NCBI GenBank assembly: GCA_947579605.1
Contig: OX388305.1
Location: forward strand, 33,307,542 to 33,371,541
Reading direction: 5' to 3'
Length of the DNA stretch: 64,000 nucleotides
From: Athripsodes cinereus
Lineage: Eukaryota; Arthropoda; Insecta; Trichoptera; Leptoceridae
The position numbers and the translations under genes were made by a program. The notes under the pieces are model-generated. The model ran no database searches. It worked only from the letters and a program-made list of their open reading frames with translations, and was not told the DNA's origin. Positions within the stretch are counted from its first letter, which is position 1. Every line of letters starts with the position of its first letter. This document shows positions 1-11,420 of this stretch, one piece after another.

Positions 1-169
1 TATAAATACATTTCCAAACTAAATGTTTATATTTTATGAAAATCGTGAAATATTGTTTATCTGTATTTTAAAGAAGCAAATCTTTAATAATTTATTCGTG
101 TTTAAGATAATATGTAAACTGTTATTTGCATGCAACCAAACGTAAGTGTACTTACGAATAATATGCACT

Positions 170-707
170 TGTGATGTTGTGGAATTCTCAAGAAATAAAT
201 TATTGAGAAATTTACCAAGAAATTTCTCGGAAAATTTCTCAAAGTAGAGAATTTTCGGATAATTTATTTTATTTTTTATTTAACAGTATAACAATAAATA
301 CTTTATTCAATCAATCAATAACAATGTACAAATGTTGAGACAATTTATCACCAATATGGCTGCAATTAATTATGGAAACAAAAAAATGTTAGGTACCTAA
401 TAGAAAAAAGTGGTAATAACTGATGAAAAATCTTGATGTTTGACACCCCACATGCCCATATTTTAGGAAAATAAAAATTGTAGGTACGTACATGGAAAAA
501 GTGTTAATAACCTCTGATTTGGGCCTTAATCAGCCCCACAAATTTTTGGATCTATCAGGTTGGCTGCGAAGTGTACTGGACGAAAGGTCATAATACCACT
601 AAGAAAAATTATGGAGAGAAATTTCTCTTCCATCAGAGGAGAAATTCTCGGAGAAACTTCTCGGTCTCGAGAAATTTCTTTGGAGAATTTTCTCTTCTCA
701 CATCACT
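170..707. mobile_element. MITE-like element with inverted ends rich in GAGAAATTTCTC
   Basis: Both ends carry clusters of short palindromic words of the type GAGAAATTTCTC, at about 183-255 and 610-700. Read inward, the left end begins GTGATG and the right end (reverse complement) begins AGTGATG, followed in both by GAATTCTC or AAATTCTC words, so they form an imperfect terminal inverted repeat. The interior (about 280-340) contains TTTATTCAATCAATCAATAA, which looks like the reversed 3' tail of a LINE. No coding capacity and no clean target duplication is visible. A non-autonomous DNA transposon is the best reading; a locally expanded palindromic repeat is the alternative. Confidence 0.4.
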
Positions 708-1372
708 ACTTGTGAATAATCCAAAGCGACGCCTGCTTAATGCAACCTTTAGTACTCCAAAGAAAATACGTCTTTGAGTGTATTGGTACCATTATAATTT
801 ACTTTTTTATGATTTAAAACAAATGAAGTTTTAAACATAGGCAAGAAATAGATTGAGTAGGTAATATTATTTTAAATAGGATGAAATATAGAGTAAAAGG
901 CTCCTCTTTGACGAACTATTAGTTATTATAATTTTGCTAAATGTGTATAGAAATGTTACAAATTAAACCAAGGTTATTCAATATTCTCTCAATATTTATT
1001 TTTGAAAAGAATAAATAAATAAAAAAATAATGTATGTTCATAAATTTATCAATTCTTCTATAAAAATAATCAAGATAAAAAAATATTTTGACTTAATATT
1101 TCTTTTACAAATAAAAATAATAACACAAATAAAAAATAATTTTTTTTTTTAAAAAAGTATGTAGGTACCTACCTACCTACAATGAAGCAAAATTATTACA
1201 GAACATTTTGCAGCACAACTCCTGAATTTATGCAACCGTTTCAATAGATTTTTCCCCGTAACCCGTAATACAATAAACATAATTACCCACTGCGTAGGCA
1301 TATAGGTAGGTACCTACTTTACTCTATTTAATATGAATGAATGAATCTCACCTCTAATAATAACAATTATAG
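708..1372. other. AT-rich spacer, no gene seen
   Basis: Mostly A/T runs, including an A/T homopolymer tract near 1138-1155 and a TACC-type simple repeat near 1163-1180. No reading frame or repeat family is recognised. The last bases before 1373 (ttatag) could serve as a splice acceptor for the candidate exon that follows. Confidence 0.5.
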
Positions 1373-1445
1373 GGCGGCAGCAGCAGCAGCGGCAGCAGTA
1401 GCTGCTTCCAAATGGCCATTGGAATATAAAAATCAATCATGGTGA
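1373..1445 (+). CDS. Candidate terminal coding exon with poly-alanine tract
   Basis: After an AG at 1371-1372 preceded by a weak pyrimidine stretch (ctcacctctaataataac), one frame reads eight alanines, V, two alanines, then SKWPLEYKNQSW and a TGA stop at 1443-1445. The alanine codons mix GCG, GCA and GCT, and the non-repeat tail uses all three bases evenly, which is less expected of a plain (CAG)n microsatellite. A leading single G would set the intron phase. No upstream exon is identified, I do not recognise the protein, and the stretch is short. A chance frame through a CAG-type microsatellite is the main alternative. Confidence 0.25.
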
Positions 1446-2046
1446 TTACGCGATAAATATTAGTTACCTAAATTAATGTCTAACTCTTAGTGCAGTGGAG
1501 ACCCTCGTAACTCAAGGACAATGGGACGGACTGGAGACAATAATATAAACATCGATTGCATTAACTATTATTATTACTGTTATTGTATAATAGGGTGGAA
1601 CGAATTTTTTTTTTCTCGAATTTTGATTTGGAATAGTTGTATTTAGTTGCCTTTTACCATCAATTGCCTGCATTAAAAATATAAATATTATCAGACAACG
1701 GTAAGAGCCCCCGACAAGACATCGAATATTTACAAAAATGACAATTTAGGGGCTATTTGCGCGGCCTACAAAACAATACAGAACTTATTAAAATAGGTTT
1801 ATTTTATTCAAAAACATATTCAAATATAGTTAACTAGCAGTTGCAATCAAATATTTCATCATTTTAATATACTTTGGTACTGGGACAGTTGAGCAAAGTG
1901 CGGGACAAAGCGGGGGGCAGCACGCTTCGATCTACGAATTTGCAGTGTTTTATTATGTATATTGTCTCAAGGTGGAAGGTAGCCCGTAAATTATTTTCAT
2001 CAGTAGGTACTAGTTGATGAACCTACGTTTTTTAAGTGTATAAATA

Positions 2047-3986
2047 TGACTTCTACAAGACAAAAGTTAATATGTCCGATATTTGGTGAAAGTGCAGAGT
2101 TCAAGGAGAATATCCTACTTACGTATGAGAATGTGATGAAATTCTTTGAATGGGTTCGACAAGACTTAAAAATAAAGAACAACACAACAAAATAACCTAC
2201 ATTTTTGGAAAAGTGCCGAAACAGTTGAAACAAAAATTGAAGAATTAGGTATGAATAAAATCTTCTATTTCAATTGTTACACACAAACGAGTTTTACAGT
2301 TACTTAAAAATCACTCAAAATGTTTTGATTTGATTTTGTTTGAAATTAGAAAAAGTCTTTGAAGAAACTAAAGGAAAGAAAGGTAGAAGAATTCAGAGTA
2401 CAAAGTGGAAAGCTTTTTGACATAGCTGCATGTAAATGTAAAGAATTTGTAAACTGTACTTATTTGAGAGAAAATAAAGTGCCAAAAGAGGAACATATAT
2501 TTTTAGAAGACCAACGCACTAACAGACTAATGGTTTTAGGAAAAACCGATCTTATCTAGACTATAAAATTGCAGAAAAAATGATTACGTGCTTTTAAACA
2601 AGAAATCAGGCATAATTCAAATACAAGAATTAAAGAAATTTCCTTTACTTTATAAATAGGCTAGATAGATCTGAAGTTAGTTCTAATGTTGAACTTCCTT
2701 TTTGTTCGTCGGCCGCAGATGGTCTTGACACCGCGAACAAAGTGGATCAAAAGCCTATAAAGCTCACGGATGCAAGTCTTCATAGTTTGACGATTGTATG
2801 CGATAGATACGGAGTATCAGACCGAGCTGCGGCAGCTATCGTATCATAAATGTGCTATATTCTGCTTCTGATGCCGACTCTGAGGCGCAGTCGACTTACT
2901 TCGTGGGCAGGATGAAACTCAGAAGAATAAGACAGAAAGTTTGCGAGAAAATTTTAACAGAAGAAAGAGTGACAGAAATTCCTGCCTTATACTTTTTTTT
3001 TTTTTTTTATGACCTTCACCAATGATGGTGTTCCCGGTCAGTCTCAAGTATACTGCCTTATACTTCGATGGAAGGAAAAACCAGACGGCTAAAACTGTTT
3101 TAAAAAGATCGAAGAGATTTAAAGTTATTTTACAAGAGGAACATGTTTCGATTATTAAAGAACCAGGTTCTGTTTATGTTGGGTATGTGTTTCCAACATC
3201 GGGCAGTGCAAGAAATATTGAAAGAGCTATCCACGGCTTTTTGACGACTGAATATATATCACCAGAGAGTATAATGACTGTTGGATGTGATGGAACAACC
3301 ACAAATACAGGGAATGTGGGAGGCGTGATTGGTTTTTTGGAAAATAGACTATCTCGACCATTGCATTGGATAATTTGTCTCTTATACGCTAATGAGTTGC
3401 TATTGAGGCTTTGTTTTCCTATTTGTATAGCATTAAAGATGGTTCAAAACATTTATGGAAGCTCATTAAGAGCACTAGTTATTTGTCGAACGAATTGTTA
3501 GCGATTGTGGACCCTGTTTTATTTCGGACCAGTTACTTTGCTCATCCAGAAAACTTGTTGTAGAGTACGATAACAGATACGCGTAAGCACATTAGAGAAC
3601 TAGCTGCCAGATGCATTTTAAAAGCTCGTCAAGTGAATAAAAATTCTGTTTCGCGCATGTTTGAGGTGTCAAAAGTGGACTTAAATGCAAGTTCTTACAT
3701 AGACTTGATAAACTGGCAACAAAATAAATACGAAACCTCAATACTGATGAATATTTCCGATAAGCAGTTACAACATCTTATTGAAAATTGAGGAGATTTG
3801 GTTTTGGAGTTAATGAGACTGCCTTACCACACCCAGGCTGTAAAAAGATCAGTAAAAGATGTGATAGAAGCAGCTCTACGTGTATGCGATAAGACAAGAA
3901 GATAGGGTTTTGTTAAATCTAAATTAGCATCTCGAAAGCTCATGCCAAAGTTTGAGACGAAAAAGGATTTTTGTTATGAAAAATGA
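2047..3986 (+). pseudogene. Decayed transposase-like gene of the 1592-4309 element
   Basis: A protein of several hundred residues can be followed across frames. It runs from MTSTRQKLICPIFGE (2047) through VLQLLKNH (about 2290), KLFDIAACKCKEF (2411) and VCDRYGVSDRAAAAI (about 2795) to ALYFDGRKNQT (3055), VGCDGTTTNTGNVGG (about 3280) and SRPLHWIICLLYANEL (about 3352). After a frame change it continues with SYIDLINWQ (about 3698) and LPYHTQAVKRSVKDV (about 3820). The blocks YFDGRK, GCDGT, ANEL and HTQAV are ones I associate, from memory, with a transposon-borne protein family common in hemipterans, spiders and cnidarians. Several frameshifts, in-frame stops (about 3560, 3790, 3903) and a poly(A)-type insertion at 2995-3052 have inactivated it. 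The catalytic residues are not identified. Confidence 0.7.
2995..3052 (-). mobile_element. Tiny retroposed insert inside the transposase pseudogene
   Basis: The 13 bases ctgccttatactt occur at 2982-2994 and again at 3053-3065. Between them is a T16 run (2993-3008, overlapping the duplication by two bases) followed by about 44 bp of other sequence. Read on the minus strand it is a short body ending in poly(A), flanked by a 13 bp target duplication, as a severely 5'-truncated retroposition product would be. Removing it restores the frame PALYFDGRK. The source transcript is not recognised. Confidence 0.75.
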
Positions 3987-4399
3987 CGTTATTCATACCG
4001 AAACAACTTTCTGAAACTGTGTATATTTTTAAAATAAATGATTCTATTAACTAAAATATACTTTTATCTTATCATATAAATGCATAACATATTATATTCA
4101 GTTAATATTTTGTTAATAGGGTGTACTAAACAAAGCGTCTGTAAAAACCTAAAAAATGAAATTTTATGTCTATGGCGGGACCTCTTAATGTTGAGCTAGA
4201 ACTTCCAAATTAGTGGGTGTTATTTACAACTATATAAGGCAACTTTTGCCTGGTATTCCAATTCGATATTCGAAAAAAAAAATTTTTTCATACAAAAGTG
4301 TTCCACCCTATTGTATAATGCATACTTACTAAACTAAAATAAGGGTTGGATGAAGTATCTTAAAATGTAAAATTCTAAATATTTACATAACTATAGTTT

Positions 4400-4607
4400 C
4401 ATTTTATTTATTTTTAGTAGAGTTGACAAACGACGTATTAAATATGACATTTTCGTGATTTTTTTTCAAACCCTAACATAACTTAGATATCCTTACATTA
4501 AGCATACGTTTGTGCAGTGATGGTGGGTTAGTTGCCTGCGGGTGGATTCGAATCTGTGTCTATAAATTGAAAGTCCGAGATTCTGCCATCAATCTACTGA
4601 CCACCTT
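4400..4607 (-). mobile_element. tRNA-derived SINE
   Basis: On the minus strand the sequence opens GGTGGTCAGTAGATTGATGG (box A-like) and about 50 bases later has AGATTCGAATCC, close to the Pol III box B GGTTCGANTCC. An unrelated body follows, ending in an A-rich AAAAATAAATAAAAT tail at about 4405-4420. This order (tRNA-like head, body, simple A-rich tail) is that of a SINE. No target duplication was found. A diverged tRNA pseudogene is possible for the head alone. Confidence 0.5.
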
Positions 4608-4620
4608 TAATGTTCAACAA

Positions 4621-4995
4621 CTTAGGTTTGTGCGAAGAGATCGCGCATCTGCGATATACTCAAACTTTTTACCAACTCTTTTTCTGTTCATGATGCTCGC
4701 TGTTGGAATAGTTTTCCTTCCAGAATAAGATTGCTGTCCACTCTTCACGTTTTCAAGCGGGCGTTCGAGGACCACTTGATTACACAAAATATGCCATCTG
4801 TTTCCTAGTCCCTTTTCCTACCTATTCTTCTCCTTTTTTATATCCTTATTCTTTCCTTTAAGATTTTCTTTATGTGAAAGTTACATGAAATTGGTTTAGT
4901 TGAAAGAAATCGTGCCTCTGCGATAAACTCGCCCTCTGTATATTGATTGCATGATTGTATTTGTTTTAAACCTTCTTATATTGAAATGAAAAAAA
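4621..4995 (+). mobile_element. LINE 3' end with family C 3' UTR
   Basis: A frame containing NSFSVHDARCWNSFPSRIRL and then FKRAFEDHLITQ, stop at about 4806, is the usual C-terminus of CR1/Jockey-type reverse transcriptases (ARxWNSLPxxIR, then FKRAL). It is followed by a 3' UTR with GCGATAAACTCGCCC at about 4920 and ends in an A-run near 4990. This copy links the family C tail, seen alone elsewhere in the window, to its coding element. The copy is 5'-truncated. Confidence 0.65.
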
Positions 4996-5189
4996 AAACA
5001 TGTTTCTTCTATATGCATAAGTTTGAGAATTAAAAGGGTTTTTCAGACCTCCGATTTTTTTTTTAATAAACGGTCAAAAGTTTTTTGTGATTACATACTT
5101 TATATTAATTATTATATTATGCATGTGTGAGCATTGAATGCATAGTATCGAAACTTTTTGGACTTGACGTAAGATATTAGAAAATTATA

Positions 5190-5350
5190 TGGGAAAGGCC
5201 TGGGCGCAGATGGCGTGAAGTAGTGAGACAAGACATGCAGAACTGCGAGGTTTCCCATGAGGATGCACTCGACAAAACCAAGTGGCGAAACAAAATAAGA
5301 GAGGTAGATCCTACCACCATGTGGGGCCAATAATTGTCCAAGGAGAAGAA
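5190..5350 (+). pseudogene. LINE reverse transcriptase C-terminal fragment
   Basis: One frame reads ERPGRRWREVVRQDM, then EDALDKTKWRNKIREVDPT and a stop at about 5331. The pattern RPxRRW...ALDRxKWRxxIRxADP is a standard C-terminal signature of arthropod non-LTR retrotransposons. A (GAA)-rich tail follows (5340-5352). The 5' part is missing. Confidence 0.6.
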
Positions 5351-6899
5351 GACGTAAGATTAATTTTTATCTTTTAAATACTGTTTTATAAATGAAATAA
5401 ATAAATAAGTATACATGCACGAAAAAATATGGTTATTATAAATTAATGATGATTAAGTCCGACCCTGGTGCACATTGTCAGAGACGCACGTACAACGAAA
5501 TGGTCAGCTCGGGCCAGTAGCGGAATATAATCGTAGAAATGTAATTTATATTGTCTGCAACAGAGCAAAGCCCCCCCTCTCACCGTTCCTCTGTGTTACC
5601 CTCCGCTCCTCCATCCCCACCACCTTCTTCATCCACCCCCAGCACTACCACCACCCCTCCTCTTTCTTCTCAACCCCCGTAGAACACGTTCATTTATTTT
5701 ATGTGCCATTTACAATTCTCAAGCGATGGTCAAGGGACTAGAAATGGGTATAATTCTTCATACCGAGAACTCATTGATATAATTATTAAATTGTAATTTT
5801 ATAATATAAATTAAAAGCTTTCATCTATAAATATTATATAAAATATTCATATTTATAGTATTCTTCAATGTCCATTGACAACGTAAATTATACTCTTATG
5901 AATTATTATTACTAGTTCTCGACTATGTAAAGCTTTAAATCCGAGATTGCTTTAAGAATAGCTGATAAAAGACGTCACAAAATATTATCAAAGTTTTCAA
6001 ATTTAATATACCAAATTTTCGCTGAAGGAAGATTATCACATATTTTAAAATAATAATCCATTCAAATGTTGTCAATAATTCTATTATACTTCTACTTTAA
6101 AAAAGCTCATTGCTCCTGAGAGGAACAATAAAGGACAACATATGAGGGAGAAAAGAATAATGCAAGGATTCAAATCTTTTTAAGAGTAGGTATACTGTAC
6201 TCGTATATTATTTATCTCACAAAAGTATATACACAACTGAGATATACCTACATGCAGTGAACACCGTGTGTAAGTATATTGATAAATATTAACGTTGATT
6301 TCAATCAACATTTTTTTCCTCTGGCGAAAAAATTTGATATTTTTGTACGGAGATCGCATTTAGTAATAATGTTAATTAACTAAATATTTTTTATTCTTAA
6401 TTTCTGCTGATCGATTCGAAATGAGTGATTTGTGATCACTTGCTATTGTGCTTGGTGAATATGATAGACTAGTTATAAGATAGATTGATATTCATGAATA
6501 CTGATAAGTCATGTGTGGTATATGAAAGTTTTCGTACAGGTTAAATATTATATTTAGATCTATCCCAAACACGTGTTTGTGTACGATATTACATAATATT
6601 ATACTCGTATTGTATGTGCGAGTAAATAGTACCTACATAATATTATTATTCTGCTTCTGATGTGTATTCTATTATGTCTTCAGTTTAAATTTATGTGACT
6701 AATGTAATACGAATACACGAATTACCATTAAATATTATTTGGCTATAAAAAATGTTACTTATTCGCTGTAAAGAGAAATAAATTTTTACAGGAAAACATT
6801 AGTATTCCAAGGATATAAAGGATCATGTTTTATATTATTTTATTTTATGTATCTTTATAATGTAGTGGATATATTCAGGAAGAGGTTTACGTCGGGTTA
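5351..6899. other. AT-rich spacer with one pyrimidine-rich patch
   Basis: No gene or repeat family recognised. A C/T-rich patch (about 5565-5680) holds C7 and CACC words. The rest is low-GC single-copy-looking sequence. Confidence 0.5.
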
Positions 6900-7600
6900 T
6901 ATAATATATTTCATTTCACAGGATTTTTCTCTTTTCTCTCCCTCGTGAAAACTCTCAACTCTCCTTATCCACCGTCCCCATCGAGCGACCCACGCGGCCC
7001 CAGGTCCGGTTTGTTGGGTTATTGTTTTCTGAAATAATGTTACGTCCTCTTTTTTATCGTCTCAAGTGGGAGGATGGGAGTTTGGGTGGATGCCGAGGGT
7101 GGCGGTCGATGTACAGTACCGACAACAAATCTCCGCTCCCAGTTTACACAGTTTCTGAGCATTTTCCGAACAACCGAACGATAGCTCACAACAAAAACTT
7201 ATTCAGCAACCTGTGGTCTTTTGAGCGTCGTAAATATAATAAATATATCGGGTTTTAGAAGGAAAATTTTGTTGGATGTTTCTCTCTCTTTTCGTTTTTC
7301 ATATTTGTGTATGTGCACGGGAGTGAGATGGTCGTTCCGGAGATGAGAAGGCTGTAGAGGTTAGTCATACAGCGAGATGAAGAAAGGGGGTAGTGGTGTG
7401 GTGTGTTGTGGTGGGTGGGGGAGAGTGTTGGGGTGGTAGGGTGTAGGACGTGACCACCGTCCATCGATATATTGAGCGGCAGCCATGGGGTGTTGGGAGG
7501 AAATGCGCTGCGTGAAGCTTTCTGCAATAATAAGATATTTCTCATATTCCCTTATCAAGACCCATCTTCTACCTCCTGCCCATTGTTTCATTTACCCATC
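6900..7600. other. Strand-biased GC-richer noncoding block
   Basis: A pyrimidine-rich half (6925-6990) and a G-rich half (7385-7445, with runs GGGGG, GGG, GGGGG, GGGG and GGG) flank a stretch of ordinary complexity containing several CpGs. Overlapping open frames exist on both strands but none resembles a protein I know. It could be a regulatory or conserved noncoding segment; nothing in the sequence proves it. Confidence 0.3.
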
Positions 7601-9719
7601 ACATAAAATTATTTTGTATCTATCTATGTATATGTAAACTTTTCGTGAGGTACAAGACAATATTATAATATATTGGTGAACATTAAGTGTATGCTCGTAT
7701 TCGTTTAACGTATTTCATCGTCGTCACTATAAAAATTATCCTACGACTTTTGATGTCTTTTAAAAATTAAGCGTTTATATTCAATATATTATGTGTGGTT
7801 TGGAATATTTTTTGTGCGAGTCTATTAAACTGCATTTTTAAATAAAGTCAAAACCTATGAAATTTATATGAAAAAAGGAGAGATAAAATTTTTGTTTTGA
7901 AAACAGTCAATATTCGGATAGTTTTTGAACTCTGTTGACATTCTACTACAAATACAAATACTACTACATATACAAATTCGAACTCAACCCCTTTCCACTC
8001 ATATGTGAACCCAAAAATCGGAATTAAACTTAACATATTCCAGATACTTATTTGAAGATTTGTTCATTTACATCGATTTAACTTATAGACCCGTAAACTC
8101 GGAAACATATTCATGGAGGATGACATTGAAGGTGGAAACATTTGTATTATTAACTTTATTTTTGGTTCGTTCTTATTTTGAACGCTTCCTTCTTTTATAT
8201 CTTCTTATATTGAGTAACACTACCTATAACACTTGTGTTACATATTGTAATCTAACCAATATCACAAATTTATTTCAATTCTCACTAATACCCACTAATG
8301 CAACTTAAAAAGATCCACAGTCTCTGTAATACCGCAGAGCTCTATAATGATAGGTATCATATTTTGAAATAATAGTTCACTAATTTTTTTTTTAAGTTAT
8401 GAAATTCTAGGAAGATGATAGCAATATCAGCAGGACTACTCTTGTCACGAACTAAATATGATCTTAATCTTGTCATGATCTTAAACTGTACGTTGCAAGT
8501 GACAATAATAGTAATTAATAGTAGTCTAAAATAATGTATGCCATTCCCGCGGTAGGTAGGAATAGTCATTTTCAACATTTGCATTTTTATGATTGCAGTT
8601 TTATGATTGTACTCATATTATGTGACATAGCTCCAAGAATATATCCGACATTGTTGTATAGTAAGTATGTGAGTAATATTGTAGAGATATTTATCAATTT
8701 TTAAAATTCTCTAAATAGGGGATCTTGTACATATACTTCAAAAAAACATTATAGGTCGAAAGACAGAATATTTTTTTTCAACCACGTTCATGAGCCAATA
8801 ATAGATGACTTCCATAGTGTGTGATATTGTATATTAAATATTATGGTGAATTCTTTGACTACTTCGCATTTATGGCAGATGTCGTGATGATATAAAGAGA
8901 TATTTTCTATTATTATTATTATTATTGGAGTATTTGTGGAGGGTGTACCATTTAATTGTCCAGTGCGTAGCACTCTATCGGGTCATCTATTTAGACTTCC
9001 ACAATGCTCCACGAATTATGTCTAATATTCTTTTTTAAGGCGTACTTGCTCCGTTTACCATATTCATTCTTCGAAAATCTGGATATTTTTGTGTTGAGTT
9101 TTCCCGATTCGGATCTGTTGTCGGCTTCTCTACAGCGGTTCTGTTTATGTAGATATCATATTTTTGATCTGTGGGAAATTCTAGTTCTTTTAGTGTCCGA
9201 TATGGTAAAATCATTTTTTATCTACTTAATTAGTGTACAATGTGATTTTACTTCTTTTTGTATTTTATAAATTTTCTTCATATAACTGCTTCATTCATTA
9301 ACGGGTAAGAGTGGATACTTTGCCATTTTACTTATTGCTTATTGTGAACACTTGCAAAAAATTTCATCTCCACTGTTTGTATCTTTATTTTGATAAATAA
9401 ATAAATGAATTATCTTGGTATGTGGAATAATATTAGTATTATAATAACAAGTAGTAGTTAGAAATGATGGGTGAGTGGGTGTACCATGTACCGTGTATGA
9501 CTGGAGGAGAGAGAGTGCACACACAATAATAATATGTACTACTATTATTATTGATCCGACTCACCCCAATCTCTCTCTCTCTCCCTCCCCCCACCACCCC
9601 GCCCCATCCCCCGGTCTATACTTGTGTGTGTATTATATTTCCACGTCCGAGAAACGGACTTCTGACCCTTCATTGCGATGTACAAATCAAATTAATAACT
9701 TCATATTTTTTTAAATTAG
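7601..9719. other. Spacer with simple repeats, no gene seen
   Basis: AT-rich. It contains an (ATT)n run at about 8908-8928 and a (CT)n/C-rich tract at about 9571-9612. Short frames are present on both strands, with no recognisable domain. Confidence 0.5.
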
Positions 9720-9935
9720 CATTACAAATAAGATATTTTACATCTTCATTTTAGCAACGAGGTATGCTACACATCATGAATGTTTTTAACAATTCAAAAT
9801 TTAAAATTTTAAGGAATTTCTTTTTTTTTGGTTGACACGGAGAGAACAATTTGCAAATTTATTTCATAAAGTTGATCGCCTGGCTATCTCACTTGAAAGA
9901 TACGCCATGATGGCTTAGATAGAAATATAGATTTT
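9720..9935 (+). mobile_element. Family A SINE-like copy, degenerate
   Basis: The landmarks of family A are present in order: AAGATATTTTACATCTT, a GCAACGAGGTATGC block, CATCATGAATG, TTGACACGGAGAGAACA, CTGGCTATCTCACTTG, and ATACGCCATGATGG followed by a TAGATAGA-type tail. It is clearly more diverged than the copies near 18-23 kb. Confidence 0.6.
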
Positions 9936-10394
9936 TTAAAATAAATAATGGTGTATTTAAAATGAAAAATATGTTACAAAAATATAATAATAAAAATTCT
10001 GTGCGTTAATATTCCAAAAAAAAAATCATAAAGTAAATCAAAAATCATACTTGTGGGCTTGGCATATAGCAAAGGGTTAAATCATGAATGCGGGTTGAGT
10101 AAGATGATGCATTGTCTTTGCTTTGTGATTATGTATATTATTTCTGTCCATGTGTATTTTCAAATCTTTTGTAATAATGACGAATAAATAATTAAGTAGA
10201 TTTAGGTACAAAAACTTCGAATTAAAAAAAAACACCTCATATAAAAATATATCACCCTTTGAACATTTTAAATATTGTATTTGCCAATGTGGCCCATTGC
10301 CCATCTGAAGGACTTATTAGCTTAATGCAATCATATCATTGTGTTGATAAATAAGAATATTATTAATTTTTAAAAATCTCTATTTTTCTATATT

Positions 10395-10640
10395 TAACAT
10401 CACCACATATACCGCGTATACCACAAGTGGAGTAGCTAGCAGACCAGTTCCATGTAATAAACATGCAAGCTATCTTATCCGTGCCAATTAAAAATCAACA
10501 TATTCAGGACGGGTGGCAACTTCATCACTATAAATTTAAAATGTCTTTATTCTTTTGATCACCTTCCTTTTAAAGGATTCTCGAAAAAATAGAGAAAAGA
10601 GTGGGAGATCAATTTATTCTTTGCCGGGTGTGCCACGGAA
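10395..10640 (-). mobile_element. Family A SINE-like copy, near full length
   Basis: Read on the minus strand it runs from the family's 5' end (CCGTGGCACACCCGGCAAAG at about 10635) through AATTGATCTCCCACTC, the aagacattt block, the GGGTGGCAAAC-type block and the 3' CCACTTGTGGTATACGCGGTAT end near 10400. No clear target duplication. Confidence 0.65.
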
Positions 10641-10819
10641 AATCGGAAAATAAAAAATATCTTAATCTCAATAAATTAAAAATTACTCAATAAATTAAAA
10701 ATGTCTTAATCTTTTGTTTTTTCTTTACTCTTTATAATTTAATACTGTATAATCATTTTATTTTATTACTATTGATGATTTGTGCAAGTAACTATTAATT
10801 TTTTTACATCTTAATGTTT

Positions 10820-10948
10820 GTTTTATAAGTTTGTACCTGCAACTGTTAACTCTTATTTTATTGTTTTTGTCTTTGCTATAATATGTTTAACATGTAAAAG
10901 GCTCACGCCGTGTAAAGTTGATAAATAAATAAATAAATAAATAAAATA
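10820..10948 (+). mobile_element. Family B LINE-type 3' tail
   Basis: Contains ACATGTAAAAGGCTCACGCCGTG followed within 20 bp by a (AAATA)n tract. The same signature recurs, on either strand, near 16.4, 22.6, 32.8, 42.2, 43.4 and 56.3 kb, always beside a TTTA/TAAA simple tract, which marks it as a repeated 3' end with a variable-length tail. Confidence 0.55.
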
Positions 10949-11059
10949 TTGAACGTAATATGAAAACAAGAAAAGTACCATCAATGAGCAGGAATGAAAT
11001 AAGAAAAAGTATACGAAATTTAAATAAATAATAAAATATTACAAAAATATTATTGAGAG

Positions 11060-11420
11060 TGATTTGTGTTTCGCTTTATTGTTCCTATAGATGTTCATAT
11101 GAGGGCAATATACGGCCAGCAATATAACGACGTACGGTCGTAAATATAACGGCCGCTCCGACCTTTAATAACGAACCAAAGGAGGGGAGAATTCGTTACG
11201 ACGCCTGACTACCTTCGCATACAACGACGCTCACACAAAAAACCAACCAATGAGACGATGTTATGATATTATATCAAACTCATATCAACCAATAGGAAAG
11301 CGTTATGATATTACTGCTGGGAAGGTGTAGGGGTTTTTTAGACGCGGAATATTGCGCTATAATAACATGAGCGTCAGGACGCCTTTTCCCTTCTCACGGA
11401 AATATGAATTATGAGCTTAT
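11060..11420. other. CpG- and CCAAT-rich noncoding block
   Basis: The block has many CpGs for this AT-rich window (for example ACGACGTACGGTCGT and AACGGCCGCTCCGACC) and CCAAT pentamers near 11249 and 11287, with another just outside near 11447. No frame of note. A promoter or enhancer is possible; a decayed GC-rich repeat is equally possible. Confidence 0.25.

Larger units (their letters stand above)
1592..4309 (+). mobile_element. DNA transposon with TIRs and target-site duplication
   Basis: The ends are inverted repeats: the left starts AGGGTGGAAC at 1592, and the right ends GTTCCACCCT at 4309. T/A-rich tracts and a shared TTCGAAT..GAATTGGAAT-like stretch extend the similarity to roughly 50 bp per side. 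The 10 bases attgtataat lie immediately outside both ends (1582-1591 and 4310-4319). Because the flank is AT-symmetric, the true duplication could be 6, 8 or 10 bp. Inside lies a decayed transposase-like reading frame on the same strand. The superfamily cannot be assigned from sequence alone. The element is long enough to have been autonomous. Confidence 0.85.

Noticed and set aside
8085..8106. ACCCGTAAACTCGGAA resembling miR-100
   Set aside because: Several mismatches within the mature region and no complementary arm nearby.
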